This document shows positions 25,140 to 37,200 of a stretch of DNA of 64,000 bases, one piece after another (the stretch's first letter is position 1; the number at the start of each line of letters is the position of its first letter). The notes under the pieces were generated by a model. That model searched no databases, was not told where the DNA came from, and saw only the letters and a program-made list of their open reading frames with translations. This DNA comes from Anthonomus grandis grandis (Eukaryota; Arthropoda; Insecta; Coleoptera; Curculionidae), in the NCBI RefSeq assembly GCF_022605725.1, contig NC_065556.1:29929140-29993139 (forward strand), written 5' to 3'. The translations under genes were made by a program, and so were the position numbers.

Positions 25140-27360
25140 GAGAATGTTTTAATTCTCACTTTGAGCTCTTTTATCAAAAAATTTATTCCTGTCTTAATGA
25201 GCTTGTTCCAAAAACTGTAAAACGAACACGAACCTATCTTCCATGGTTTACCGCAGAGATAATGAAATCCCTAAAAGAAAAACATAACAAGTGGAAAAAA
25301 TTTAAACATTTTGGTCATCTTCAAGATTTAGCCAGATTTAAAGAATTACGTTCTAAGATTAAAAGAGATATTGATCTGTCTTATAAGCAATATTGTAGAG
25401 GGCTTGAAGATGAGTTAAAATTAAAACCTCATAATTTTTGGAAGTTAATTCAGAACTCAAAAGAAAATAGCTCGTTACCACAATCTATGTTTGATCAGAG
25501 AAGAGAGCTGTTAAGTAGCCCTCAGGGTATTGCCAATGCATTTGCCGATTACTTCCAGAGTTCTTACACTACTGGTGAATCGCCGCAAAATAATGTTGAT
25601 ATAACTCAAAAGCCTTATGTACAGTCTATAATTTTGTCTGATTTCACTGAAGATGATGTTTTACTGGCCTTAAAGACTATCAAGCCAAAGTCAATAGTTG
25701 GCCCTGATAAAATACCAGCTTTTCTCTTATATGATTGTGCTTGTATTTTTGCTAAACCATTAACAGTTCTCTTTAATCTGGCTCTAAAACAAGAATGTTT
25801 CCCGAACCTCTGGAAGTCATCAAAGATAATTCCAGTACACAAAAAAATGATAAAAATCTCATCGAGAACTGTCGGCCAATTACAATAATCAACAACTTTT
25901 CTAAATGTTTTGAACGTGTGCTTCATTCACCCTTATTTCCTTCAATGAGGGGTCTTATAGATCATCGTCAACATGGATTTATGAAAGGTAGATCTACCAC
26001 CACAAACTTAGTTTGTCTTACAGAACATATATCTGAGTCAATAAATGCCAAGTCACAGGTTGACCTTATTTATACAGACTTCTCGAAGGCTTTTGACCGT
26101 CTGGATCATGGTACTTTTCTAAATAATCTTGACCAAAACTACGGTTTTTCTTCTCACCTAATACACTTTTTTAGCTCTTATCTTACGGGTCGTCTTCAGC
26201 ACGTGGAATGTTATGGCCGTAGTTCGGCTCAGATAGTTGCAACGTTTGGAGTTCCACAGGGCTCCATATTGGGGCCGCTCTTCTTCAACACATTTATTAA
26301 TAGTATATCAGAACAGCTCACTGTAAATAGTTTGTTATATGCGGATGATACAAAATTGTATTATGGCATCAATAGTATCTTAGATTGTATGGAATTGCAA
26401 AATAATATTAATCTCCTCAATGCATGGTGCAAAAATAACAATCTTCCTCTTAATGCTGCCAAGTGTAAAATTGTTTCTTACTCTTTGAAGAAAAACCTGA
26501 TTATGTATGACTATACTATGGACAGTGAGACTGTCCCGAGATCAACGGAGTTCAAGGATTTGGGGGTGACATTCGACAGCACTCTTTCCTTTCAGCCACA
26601 CATTCAGGACATTGTTAATCGGAGCTACAGAATGCTGGGTTTTGTCATTAGGAACGCACATAGTTTTAATAATATCTTTAGTCTTAAAATTTTGTATTTT
26701 TCTTATGTGAGATCAATACTGGAATATGCTTTGTCTGTTGGTCACCATTTTATATGAATCATATAATATACATGGACTAGAAAATGTTCAGCGTAAATTC
26801 TTAAAGTTCCTTTCATATAAATGTGACGGAGTGTACCCAGAAATTAGTTTTTCACATCAACGCCTACTAGAAAGGTACTCCTTTAGTAGTCTTGAGGAGA
26901 GGCGAAAATCTGCTGATCTGAAATTTTTATTTAAACTTCTTAATAATAAAATTGATTCGCCAGACTTATTACGACATGTAAATCTTCATGTGCCCCGCAT
27001 ATCATCTAGAAATTCTAACACATTTTACCTATCTAGACCTAGAACGAATATTTGTAAATATTCTCCAATGCGTAGAGCATGTGGCACTTTTAATTCTGTT
27101 CAGGATCAATGTGACATATTCAACTGCAGTTTGTCCGAAATTAAAAGAGTACACTTTTCCTAGATAGTAGACATAAACAAAATTATTGTTTATTCAAGTA
27201 TTGTATAATATTGTAGGAAACTATTGCTATTAATAATGTATTCTTTTTTTTCTCTAGTTTTGGATTGTAATTTGTATAATATTGTATTTTTTTCCCCCAC
27301 TCAATAATTGGAATTTTTTCTTTGTAAATAACATAAAAATAAAATAAATAAAAATTAATA
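25140..27360 (+). mobile_element. non-LTR retrotransposon, endonuclease-less fragment
   Basis: It starts in the region between endonuclease and RT (PWFTAEIMKSLKEKHNKWKK) and covers the RT in three frames: 25262-25888 (VGPDKIPAFLL), 25795-26757 (RPITIINNFSKCFERVL, TDFSKAFDRLDHGTFL, GVPQGSILGPLFF, YADDTKLYY) and 26726-27163 (C-terminal region). There is one frameshift near 25800-25890 and another near 26745. The 3' end is at about 27360 in an AATAAAATAAATAAAAAT-like tail. The element is 5'-truncated and inactive as it stands. It is related in motif style to the elements at 35124, 50645 and 61262. Confidence 0.88.
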
Positions 27361-27399
27361 AACTGTTTTTGCATTGAATTTTTTATTTCATCCATAGTT

Positions 27400-30180
27400 T
27401 TTTATATCAAAAGATTTTTACCGAAAAAGCCACTAAATATGCTTGATCTATTAAATGCGCCGTTAAATTGGCATAATTATCAATAAATATAAGGTGGAAT
27501 TGCAGATAATAGGAAATAAAAAATGTTCACTTTTCTTAATGCTTGCATGTCTTTAATAATTAATCCACTAAAGTGTTTCTAATTGTGTAATGAAGTCAGT
27601 TTGTAGTGAGAAAAGCACAATTTCTATGCACTCCATTGTATACAATGAGAGCTCAAACCAAGTTAAAATGATCATTATCCAATGAACAACACAGACGCTA
27701 TAGCAATAAGATGGAACTCGAATATGATGCGTATCATTAACCCAATTCGCAAATCAGAACATCGACTCGTTGTGTCTTATTGAAAAGCCACATTAACGGC
27801 ATAAATAATTTATATATATAAAAACATGACGCCGGAATATATATATATGTATATATACACACACACAAAAGAGTACGTAGGAGGGCAGAATGAAAAATTG
27901 GTTATTAATATACGTTTTAAACCTACGCCCAGGTTTACCTCTGCATGTACAGTATTTACTTTAAAATTATACTTTTTTTGGTTCATTAAATAAATTTGAC
28001 ATTTATTGCCTCTAGTTGATTCAATAGTCCTCGCGGACTTAATTCTTAGCCTAATCACGACAAGCATATTTAATTCTGAAAAATAATCTCTCAAGTACAA
28101 TTTCCTCTCACAAGTGATCTAATAAAGGCTGGAGTATCGCATGTAAGAGCGTACTAATGGGCAATACTTCAATGAAGTGTCTAAATAGAATTTTTTGAGC
28201 TACTCATAAGTATTCTGCGTTTCAGCCAATACTGAATGCATCTGTATAACAATCATTATTTATTGTTTTAATGCTCCTCCGCACATTGCCGACATTTGGA
28301 AAGTTATAGCACTTTTATGGATCGTTCGTGTATAATAATTAGTTTTGCCTTTGAACGTATACAGACACGCTAAAATCTCGCACAACAACGTTATTCAAAC
28401 AATTGACGTGCAATTAAGCATCGGGGAGAAAACGTGTATAGTACAAGCGAAAATAGGAAATTGTGTCGGGTCGATACGAATCAATGCGATAAACCGTAAA
28501 GGCCCAACAACGATAAACATTGTAATTTGTAAAAGAGAAAAGGCGTAATTACTTGCCAATAGGTGATTTACTGTAGCACTTAATATCATCATGTCCAGCG
28601 AGTTTCTATATGGGTGGTTCTCAAAAATGGGTATCATTTGGAATCATATTAAAGTTTCAAGTTTATTCAAGTAATACAATATTATGAATAAGTTCAACAC
28701 CAACACAATATGTATGCCTAAAAAAATTATATTATATAATTGCATCTACGTAATCCAACGGCTCTAAATTAAAATTAATAATTTAAGCTAATTGATAAAT
28801 AAATTCTTGCTAAATAAAACAATAAAGACAAAAATCAAAAGAAATAGCAAAGAACGGTACCCAAATTCTAGAATTACCTACACCCAATGTATACAATGAT
28901 AAAAATATAACTCCTCAAATTAAAGTCGAAAGTTAAAAAATTTCACTCGGATCTGCAGAGTTGATAAAAAGGTGGAATTATGAAATTATTGTTATGTCAT
29001 ATAGATAACCACATTTTCCTTAACATATAATAGCCTCACTAGAATAAATTCACAGGTTAGAATGAGAATTTGAATTCTGTAAAGTGGGATCTACAACAAT
29101 CTCTGTACGTCTATCAAGAGTGATGCCATACAGTTACATTCAAGATATGCTGGAAAGAACCAAGATCTTGATGAAAAAAAAAACAATGTGAGAGTTTTGG
29201 TTTCATTCAAACATACTCTGTTTAAAACAGCCTATTCTTTTAAGTTAGCATGACTCTTTTGAGAGAAAACAACACAAATTGAAGACTACTGGTTTTAAAA
29301 TTATAATAATTTAATTTTCTTAGCAGTGTACAGTGAGAGTGTAAGCCACCCTCAAAACCCCACTGATATTCTAGAATTTATTGATCAAATAAATTTATTG
29401 ACAAACCATTTCATCCAATCGAGCATGAAATGAACTCAACTTGTTAATTTTCTTTCCAGTAATACCTATATACATATTCCATACCCTACATATATGACTT
29501 ATATTGTAATTACATACATGGAGAGTGCATCCTTACAAATGACACATAAAATATATGGCAATTTTCATAAAAATAACTAGGAAGCTCACACTCTTATACA
29601 TCAATAAAACTTATATAGTACTGCATTTATTAAACAAATAATGCATTAATTTGTAGCTAGACCTTGAAGAATAATTTTGCGCATTTGAAATCTGCTTTAT
29701 AGCCAGATTTTGTGTAGCCAAGGTTGAATTTTTTGTGAGAGTCCTGGAAATACTTAGTGTTAAATTACTATACCATATATGGTTAGAAGAAACATATTTA
29801 ATGTTATTTTTTGTATGAATTTCATTTGAAAGGTTATTTAATATAAATGAATTGATTGATTCCTTAGCATATAGTCATTGTACATACCCTCTACACATTA
29901 TTTAATAAAGCCAAACAACACATGAGTAATGTGTTTGCAATAATATATCTTCTTGATGTATCATAACTTTGTATTGTGTAATCATTTTTAAAACAAATTT
30001 GCTCCATTGGTGCAGCAAACTTTCTGTAAAAATAGTTTGTCATAATTTATAATAATAATTCTTAGGTTTCCTCAATACAAAGTACATATACAAAAATATA
30101 GTTCCTTAACTGAAGAAAATGTCAAAATCTAATAAAAATAGTCACATGGTATTAAAAAACACCCCTACACTTCTCACTTA
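27400..30180. other. intergenic, microsatellite but no gene
   Basis: Contains a compound (TA)n-(CA)n tract at about 27834-27868. A plus-strand frame at 28345-28548 with moderate base composition shows no family motif. Nothing else is supported. Confidence 0.4.
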
Positions 30181-30400
30181 TTATACTAAACTTAAAGACA
30201 AATTATCCAGATTTTTAATATTAATTGATGAATAATTGAATTCCAATCCTGAGATTGATTCCTGGGGAATTCCATGTTTTATGTTTAAGACATGCTTTGA
30301 GAAAATTTTTTGTATTCTACCTAATAAATAATTGCAAAGTAACTGCTGACTTATATTTTTAAATCCATATTGTATAAGTTTCGGTAGCAATATATTATGA
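30181..30400 (-). mobile_element. LINE RT fragment, minus strand
   Basis: The minus-strand frame gives LIQYGFKNISQQLLCNYLLGRIQ and then GIPQESISG, a decayed version of the YG-FK..YL-GR-Q..GVPQGS-LGP reverse-transcriptase stretch. A related minus-strand piece lies at 31330-31464; plus-strand pieces lie between and beyond them. Confidence 0.55.
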
Positions 30401-30434
30401 GAAGCAATATGTCACTAAGTGGTAAATCCATAAG

Positions 30435-30830
30435 TAAAACATACTGCTAATACTAAGTTTTTGGGCATTTTTATTGATTCAAAACTGAAATTTTAAACAA
30501 ATATTTGCATGTTAAGAAGGAAATTGGATTGATCCACTGTGGATTCGACAAGAGGACAACAACAGCTCCTACAATCCCTTCTTGTACTGCAGAGGCAACA
30601 GGTGAGATATCTGTGGTGCAGGTTTCTGGTTTTCAGGTTTTGTTGGCAAGAGGATTCTCACTTTGACTTGCTTATTTATTTTGATGACTGTCAAGTTGGT
30701 TCACAAGAAATATAAGGGACCTTATCATCATAGTCACAATGCCTATAGGACTAGGTTCAATAGTGAGAATTTGAGAGTGTGCATTCCAAAATCATCTCTT
30801 ACAAAATAATCTATAATATATAAGCAATTT
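30435..30830 (+). mobile_element. LINE RT C-terminal fragment, plus strand
   Basis: HTANTKFLGIFIDSKLKF near 30437 matches the post-palm FLGI-ID-KL block of LINE reverse transcriptases. A later stretch, KLVHKKYKGPYHHSHNAYRT-RF (about 30690-30760), fits the C-terminal region. Several stops are present. Confidence 0.5.
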
Positions 30831-31329
30831 ACATGTAGTGTCAAAAAATTTTACTACTAATATTTAGATGAATTCTATAAAAATAATGATGTTTCATAGT
30901 TATAAGTCACACTAACATAACTATTATTTTTAATTTCTATTAAGTTTAGAATTATTATCGTCTTTTTATCTGGCTTTATTTAATGTGTAAGCACTTTTAG
31001 TGTTGTGTAATGTATCTATGATGAGTACCTATTTTAATATCCACAATGTTGCCAGTAATTGAAAATTATTTACAAGTTTGTAACAATGTATTTGTTTTCT
31101 TTTAACTCTGTATGCAATAAAGCTTTTTTTAATGGATTGATTGATATGCAGTTGAATGCCTCGGAGAGGTTGCAGAGGACTGCTCCTACATGTCGACCAT
31201 CCTCAAAATCTCTGACCACATACTCTATAAGTGACTGCTACTGCTACTTATCTCTGCTACAATCAATCATTGTTTTGAATTTTTTTTTTCAGAATATGTG
31301 TACATTTGATTTTTTAGCAATAGCTTAAT

Positions 31330-31464
31330 CACTTTAGATACAATAGGCACTAAGATACTGAATTGATAATTACTAGGGTCTTCAGTATTGTCCTTCTTAT
31401 AAACAAGTATTATCTTAGATAATTTTAAAAAGCTTGGGTACACCACATTACTATTAACTAACAA
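31330..31464 (-). mobile_element. LINE RT finger fragment, minus strand
   Basis: The minus strand encodes FLKLSKIILVYKKDN and EDPSNYQFSILVPIVSKVIKLLL, a decayed copy of the W--A-I-P-YKKG--DP-NYRPISILP--SK--E block found in LINE reverse transcriptases. It could belong to the same old insertion as 30181-30400. Confidence 0.5.
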
Positions 31465-31819
31465 CTACAATGTATGAAATTCTATTGTATCTGCAACATT
31501 CTTTAATAGTGTGATGCACTTAATAATCAACTGTTGGACTACGTTAATAATAATAGTGACCAGGGTATTTATAGCAACACAGATTATTTGCAAAAATATC
31601 TGCAGTCTGCCAAGTTATTTAATCATTTAGGAAGAGTATGTTACACGATTTTTTTGTGCTTAAATGTTGATAGATTTGAGTCACAAACTTAATAGGGTAC
31701 CATACTTGCATATATATTTTTTTTTTTGACAAGAAAAGAAAAGTAAGAACACAACTGTGATCAATTAATTTTTTTGTCAGTCAAGTCAAGACAAAGTAAA
31801 AGTAAAAAAAATACTTTTA

Positions 31820-32100
31820 GTAATGTATAGGGCTTTTGTAGAACTATTATTGACATTCTAGTATAGGGTGAAATGTACTTAAGTAATCTTCAACCATTGA
31901 TGATCACTCAAAATTATATTGTTAAAGTAATTCTAAGAAAGTCAAAGCTGTTTCAGTGGTATATTTGAGTTGTGTATATACTAGCACCTATACATATCCA
32001 AATATGAGCATCTGAAGAGAGAGACTGTTCCTGATAAGTATAAAACTAGAAGAGAAACATTGCCCCTAGTCTTAATATCTGTGATTTTAAAAGATCAATG
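31820..32100 (+). mobile_element. LINE RT C-terminal relic, plus strand
   Basis: The plus strand reads YRAFVELLLTF, a stop, then NLQPLMITQNYIVKVILRKS, resembling the C-terminal YRA-VES-L-YG and L--LQN-I-R-IL-K blocks. Many stops. This is a weak but coherent order of motifs. Confidence 0.35.
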
Positions 32101-33030
32101 ATAAAATTCCAACTAAAATAACAAAGAAAAAACTTTCAACATAAAAATTAAGGAATTTGTTTGTGGTAGTACCTATCTATTTATTCTTAGGGTAAATATT
32201 TATTAGTGATAAACACTTTTGGGTTTATAATTCTTGAAGAATTTATATAGACAATAATTATTTGTATAAATTTGAATTTGAAACAATAAACAAGTTAATT
32301 AATTCGATAGATTAATTCCTAAATAAAATGTCCATAATCATCCTGACCTATGCCGACTAAAAATAAAAATAAATTACAGAGTGTGGTAACTGACAGGCAC
32401 CAATCAAAGCAATTTTAGTCTAAAAATAGTTACTTTTTTTAATGAAACCTTGAAAATTATTCCTAAATCATATTTGTAATTATGGTGGTTGGTTTTTATT
32501 TAAAAGCTCATTTTAGTATTGACCCAATTAAAAATTAGTAAGTAGTAAAGTGACTTGCCGAGAAACATGCTAAACAATGGAATGCTTGATGGATAACTTC
32601 TCGGATCTTTACTAATTTATGCATGGATATTGGATAAGGAACATTTATTAGTAATTGATGAGTAGATTAAAATAAATGAAATTGTTCACTTAATTTAATG
32701 GGGAAAAATTAGTGTTCATCCTGGTTATTGTACCTTCTCGATAACCTTGCTTGACAGCTGATTCACCCTTTGACACTCAATTAATTTCTGTAATATTCAT
32801 ATTACAAAGGCTTACATATGATTCATATGTAAACCCTGAGGAGGGTAAACCATTGGAAAAAAACCTCATGACTCATACACTATTAAGAAATTAGATTTTA
32901 TTCTTCAGATCTATGCTAGACAAGTAACCGCCAGTTTCAATTACGCAACAAGCGAGAAATAAGAATCTCGTTGACCTTCCATGCAAACCAATCGGTCCAA
33001 ACAAGGTAAAATTGCACTTAAAATTAACAA
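32101..33030. other. intergenic AT-rich DNA
   Basis: No coding region or repeat is recognised. Confidence 0.4.
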
Positions 33031-33038
33031 ATCTTCTT

Positions 33039-33200
33039 ACCTGATCTGTGCGGCGAGAAATCGATCTTGGATATATCCGAGGAGTTTCTGGAATGTGTTT
33101 ATTCGAACCGATAATCCATTGCGGCTCCCAACGAAACACAAACAATCGAATTTAAGGTTTATGGCGGCCTTTAAACGGATCTTACTTGGTTGGAAACGCG
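33039..33200 (-). other. possible minus-strand 5' exon
   Basis: A locally GC-richer block ends (minus strand) in CGCACAGATCAG followed by GTAAGAAG, a strong splice donor at 33031-33038. No long frame fills it, so it would be an untranslated first exon of a gene transcribed leftwards. No downstream exon was found, so this is speculative. Confidence 0.2.
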
Positions 33201-33447
33201 TTTATTCGTATAAATTATGTTAAATCGGGGTGGAAAATACCGGAATTTAGGGAAATTTGAACGTGAAACACGACAAAACAACGAGCAACAGCACAATCCT
33301 AATGGTTTCGACGGTGTTTGGTGTTAAACGACCGCGACCGTTTAGCCGAGACGGCGAATCGGGCGAATCGATTCTAGAATTTCCCAATTCACTTGTTATA
33401 AAAAAGGAGCTAATAGTTTCAGTCTGTACTGTCAGATGGCGCTGAAT

Positions 33448-33453
<6 letters not shown>

Positions 33454-33483
<30 letters not shown>
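33454..33483. repeat. (GA)n microsatellite
   Basis: About 14 AG/GA dinucleotide repeats. A short CT-rich run (CTCGCTCTCTCTCGG) is found near 33808 on the far side of the MITE at 33525-33765. Confidence 0.9.
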
Positions 33484-33487
<4 letters not shown>

Positions 33488-33524
33488 ATCAGGATGAAGT
33501 GAGACAAGAAATATTTTAAATATA

Positions 33525-33765
33525 TCAGGATGGCGTGAAGAAAGAAACATTTGAAATATACTTATCTAGTAAGCCAGTAGCAACAATTCAAATTTTCATA
33601 GTTTATATTCAATAATTGTTATTATTTAAGAATCATGGAATATATAATAAGACAGTATGAAAGGATTATTTTATAATGAAATATTCAAATTATTATTGTG
33701 TTGCTGCTGGCTTAAAAAATAAGTATGCTTCAAATATTTCTTCCTTCACGTCAGCCTGTTAGGTT
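33525..33765. mobile_element. MITE with about 50-bp terminal inverted repeats
   Basis: The left arm GCGTGAAGAAAGAAACATTT through ATACTTAT and TAAGCCAGTAGCAACA is matched in inverse orientation by the right arm (ACGTGAAGGAAGAAATATTT, ATACTTAT, TAAGCCAGCAGCAACA). The interior is non-coding and AT-rich. The ACGTGAAG and CAGTAGCAACA boxes recur at 59392-59790, suggesting a family. Confidence 0.7.
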
Positions 33766-34245
33766 TAAAAATTTTTTTTTCTTCACGTCACTTTGATTGC
33801 CTTTTTCTCGCTCTCTCTCGGTATATTATGACGTCCATTTAGCGGTGTAAACTGAAACAGCCGGCTTTAATTACCAAGCCGCGCTGATGAAATTTGACAA
33901 CTTAGGTAGGTGCGCCGGTACAACATAACCTCACTTCTATTAAGAGCGTCAGATTTGATTACCTTAATTTTGTAGTTTTTGTATTAAATGTTATAATATT
34001 CCGAGTAAGGGTTTACCATGAACTTATAAATATAACTATTCAACTTATATTTATAAGTTCCTGCTTCACACACACATTATTTTGGTTGCTATGTAGTAAA
34101 AACCAACAATAAACTGTCAATGTCATCAACGCATTTTTTTTTAGGTTTAGAATCAGCTGTTTTTTGCTTACATATAATTTTTCAAAATAAAAAGAAATAA
34201 TTGCTAGAAAACTACTACAGGCCTAAAATAACAAACTAAGACAAA

Positions 34246-37200
34246 ATGGGTAAACGACAACATCAAAAGGACAAGATGTACCTTACGTACACAGAGTGGT
34301 CTACATTATATGGTGGAAAGAAAGCAGGAACTCAGTCGAAAGAAGAACTAAATTTCAAAAGATTACCATTTGATCACTGCTGTTTGTCCTTACAGCCGTA
34401 TGAAGTACCATTTTCCGACTTGGACGGCAATATTTTCGATTTGGATGCCCTAATACCTTTCTTAAAAAAATATAAAGTAAATCCTGTAACTGGTAAACCA
34501 CTCGATTTCCATTCCCTGGTGCAGTTAAATATTAACAAAAACAGTGATGGAGAATTCGAATGTCCAGTACTGTTCAAACCTATAACAAATAGCTCTCATG
34601 TATGTGCAATTGCGACAACTGGCAATGTATTTTTATGGGAAGCCGTAGAGCAGTTGAATATTAAAACTAAAAATTGGAAGGATCTACTTAATGATAAGCC
34701 TTTTGAGAGGAAGGATATTATAGTTTTACAGGACCCAAATGATTTGTCCAAATTTAATATTTCACAGTTTCATCATGTTAAGAAAAATTTAAGAGTGGAA
34801 ACAGAAGGTTAGTAAAAAATGTATAATTGGTAGTTTTGTCTTATATCCCAATAATAAAACATATATTTATTTATGAGACAGATAAAATACCTAATTATAG
34901 AAAAATTGACAAAATAAAATTTGTAGTACCTTGCCAGTCATCATATCAAATTTATTATTCTCTTTCTACAGAGCTCAATTAAATAATGTGTGGTTCTCTC
35001 AGAAGAGGTTTTGATATCTTTAATATCTCCTTCACAGAAATTAAAAAGCTCCTATTTTAGACTCCTCATATTAAGTTGACTTTCTCTTACTGTTGACTAT
35101 CCCAATGTATCATCTTGTTATATATTTATTTATTTATTTATTTAATATATCAACGGGCTTTGGCCCAATATTACAAAAAAATATAAGAATAATAATTGGA
35201 TGATTAAACTAACCTAACCCAACATACAATTAAAGCTTAGAATATAAAGATTACCTATAACTTGGAACAATCAGTTCAGAGAAAGAAAAAAAAAGAAAAA
35301 AGACAATACTTATAGTTAACACAAAGGAACAATTACCATCACAATTCACAACACCTTATAGTTCTAGTTTAAGACAGCATTATCAATTAATAAGATTTAA
35401 TTTCTTAATGATCCCTGTGCGCCCCTCAAAGCAATCAATTACATCAGAATACTGATTAGCCAGCCAGAAAAGAATTGTGACCATAATTTGTGTGGTGTGT
35501 TTGGCTGTAAAAAGAAGTAACTTGCCTTGTTGACCTAGGTGGAACATAAAGACCTATTTTATCAAGAAGTGCAGGACAAAAGCTTTGAGAGTGAAGGATG
35601 TTGTAAAATACTTTCAAATCTTTATGTCTACTACGAGTTTCAAGACTTCTCAAATTCAATGAGGCTTCCATTTGCTGATAGTCCAACTCATCCTGATAAT
35701 TTATAGGTACTCCATTTTGCTTAAAGGCAATATATCTTAAGAATTTATGTTGTACACTTTCAATCTTATGAATATGAATATTATAGCATGGTGACCAAAC
35801 ACAGGAACTGAATTCTAGATGAGGACGCACAAGTGCACAATAGAGCAAACAAATAGACGAAATATTATAAAAGTCCCTTGTGCACCTCTTGATAAATCCA
35901 AGCATCTGCAGAGACTTGGTAACTGCCCCCGAAATGTGCGGAATATAACTTAAAGGGCTATCCAGTGTCACACCTAAATCCCTAATATGAGAGACAGATT
36001 TCAATATGGTGTTACCAACAAAATAGGAGTGGTTTACGGGGTCTCTATTTCTTTTAAAGGACATTGAGTAACACTTTCCAGCATTTAGATCCATACCATT
36101 TGTTGTACACCAATCAACAAGCCCATCCAAATCCGATTGGAGTCTGAAACAGTCCTCCAGAGATGAGACTCTTAGGAAGGAAGAACTTTAAATCATCTGC
36201 AAAAAGAAAAAAGAAGCTGTACTGAAAGCATGTTGATATATCATTAATGTAGAGGTTAAATAACAAAGGCCCTAAGTGGGATCCTTGTGGGACACCAGAC
36301 AGCACCAAAATTTCCCGAGACTCAAAGCCCAGAACTCTAACGAGCTGCGTTCGACCCACCAGGTAGGACTCAAGCCATTTTAGCAGTGGATCCCCAATCC
36401 CTGATCTTTTCAACTTAAAGATCAAAAGCCTGTGATTAACCCTGTCGAAAGCCTTGGAGAAGTCGGTATACAAAGAGTGCACTTGATACCCCCTCTCCAA
36501 GGACTCAGACAGAAAATCAGTAAAGGATAGAATATTCAGTTCCGTAGAACGACCTGCAATAAAACCAAATTGTTCATCTAATAATTGGCCCTGAAGAAAA
36601 GATGTAAGGACAACACAAACAAACTTCTCAAACAATTTAGGAATTGTACTAAGAATACTGTTTGGTCTATAATTCTTAACCTGCGAGCTGTCTCCAGCTT
36701 TAGGGATAGGTGTGATAAAACTGGTCTTCCAGTAGTCTGGAAAAATACCGGAAGTTAAAGACAAGTTGAAAATAATAAATAGAGGTCTCGCCAATAAAAA
36801 ACTACACTGCCTTAGAAAAACCGGTAGTAAACCATCAGGTCCAGGACCCTTAGTCACATCCAGTCTGGACAGTTCGGTGTAGATATCTGAAATTGATATT
36901 TTAAGACTAGAGAGTTGAAAATGGTTAGAAGTCAAATTTTGAGGAATAATGCACTGTTTGTCAGTGTACATTTCTGAAAAATATGCTGCAAATAAGTTCA
37001 CAATGCCCTCACCTGAAGAGCAGGTAATACCATTGTAAGAAATCACACTGGGAATTGCAGAGCTGCCCTTTCTGGAGCGCACAAACTTCCAAAAGTTTCT
37101 CAAGCTGCTATTCAGGGAAAGCTCTGTAGCATAAATATAATCATCATAACACTGTCTTGTTAATGATTTACATCTAGCCCTAATATTACAAAACTTAACA

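Noticed and set aside
28345..28548. 67-codon plus-strand frame of moderate GC
   Set aside because: No motif and an overlapping minus-strand frame of equal length; not distinguishable from chance.
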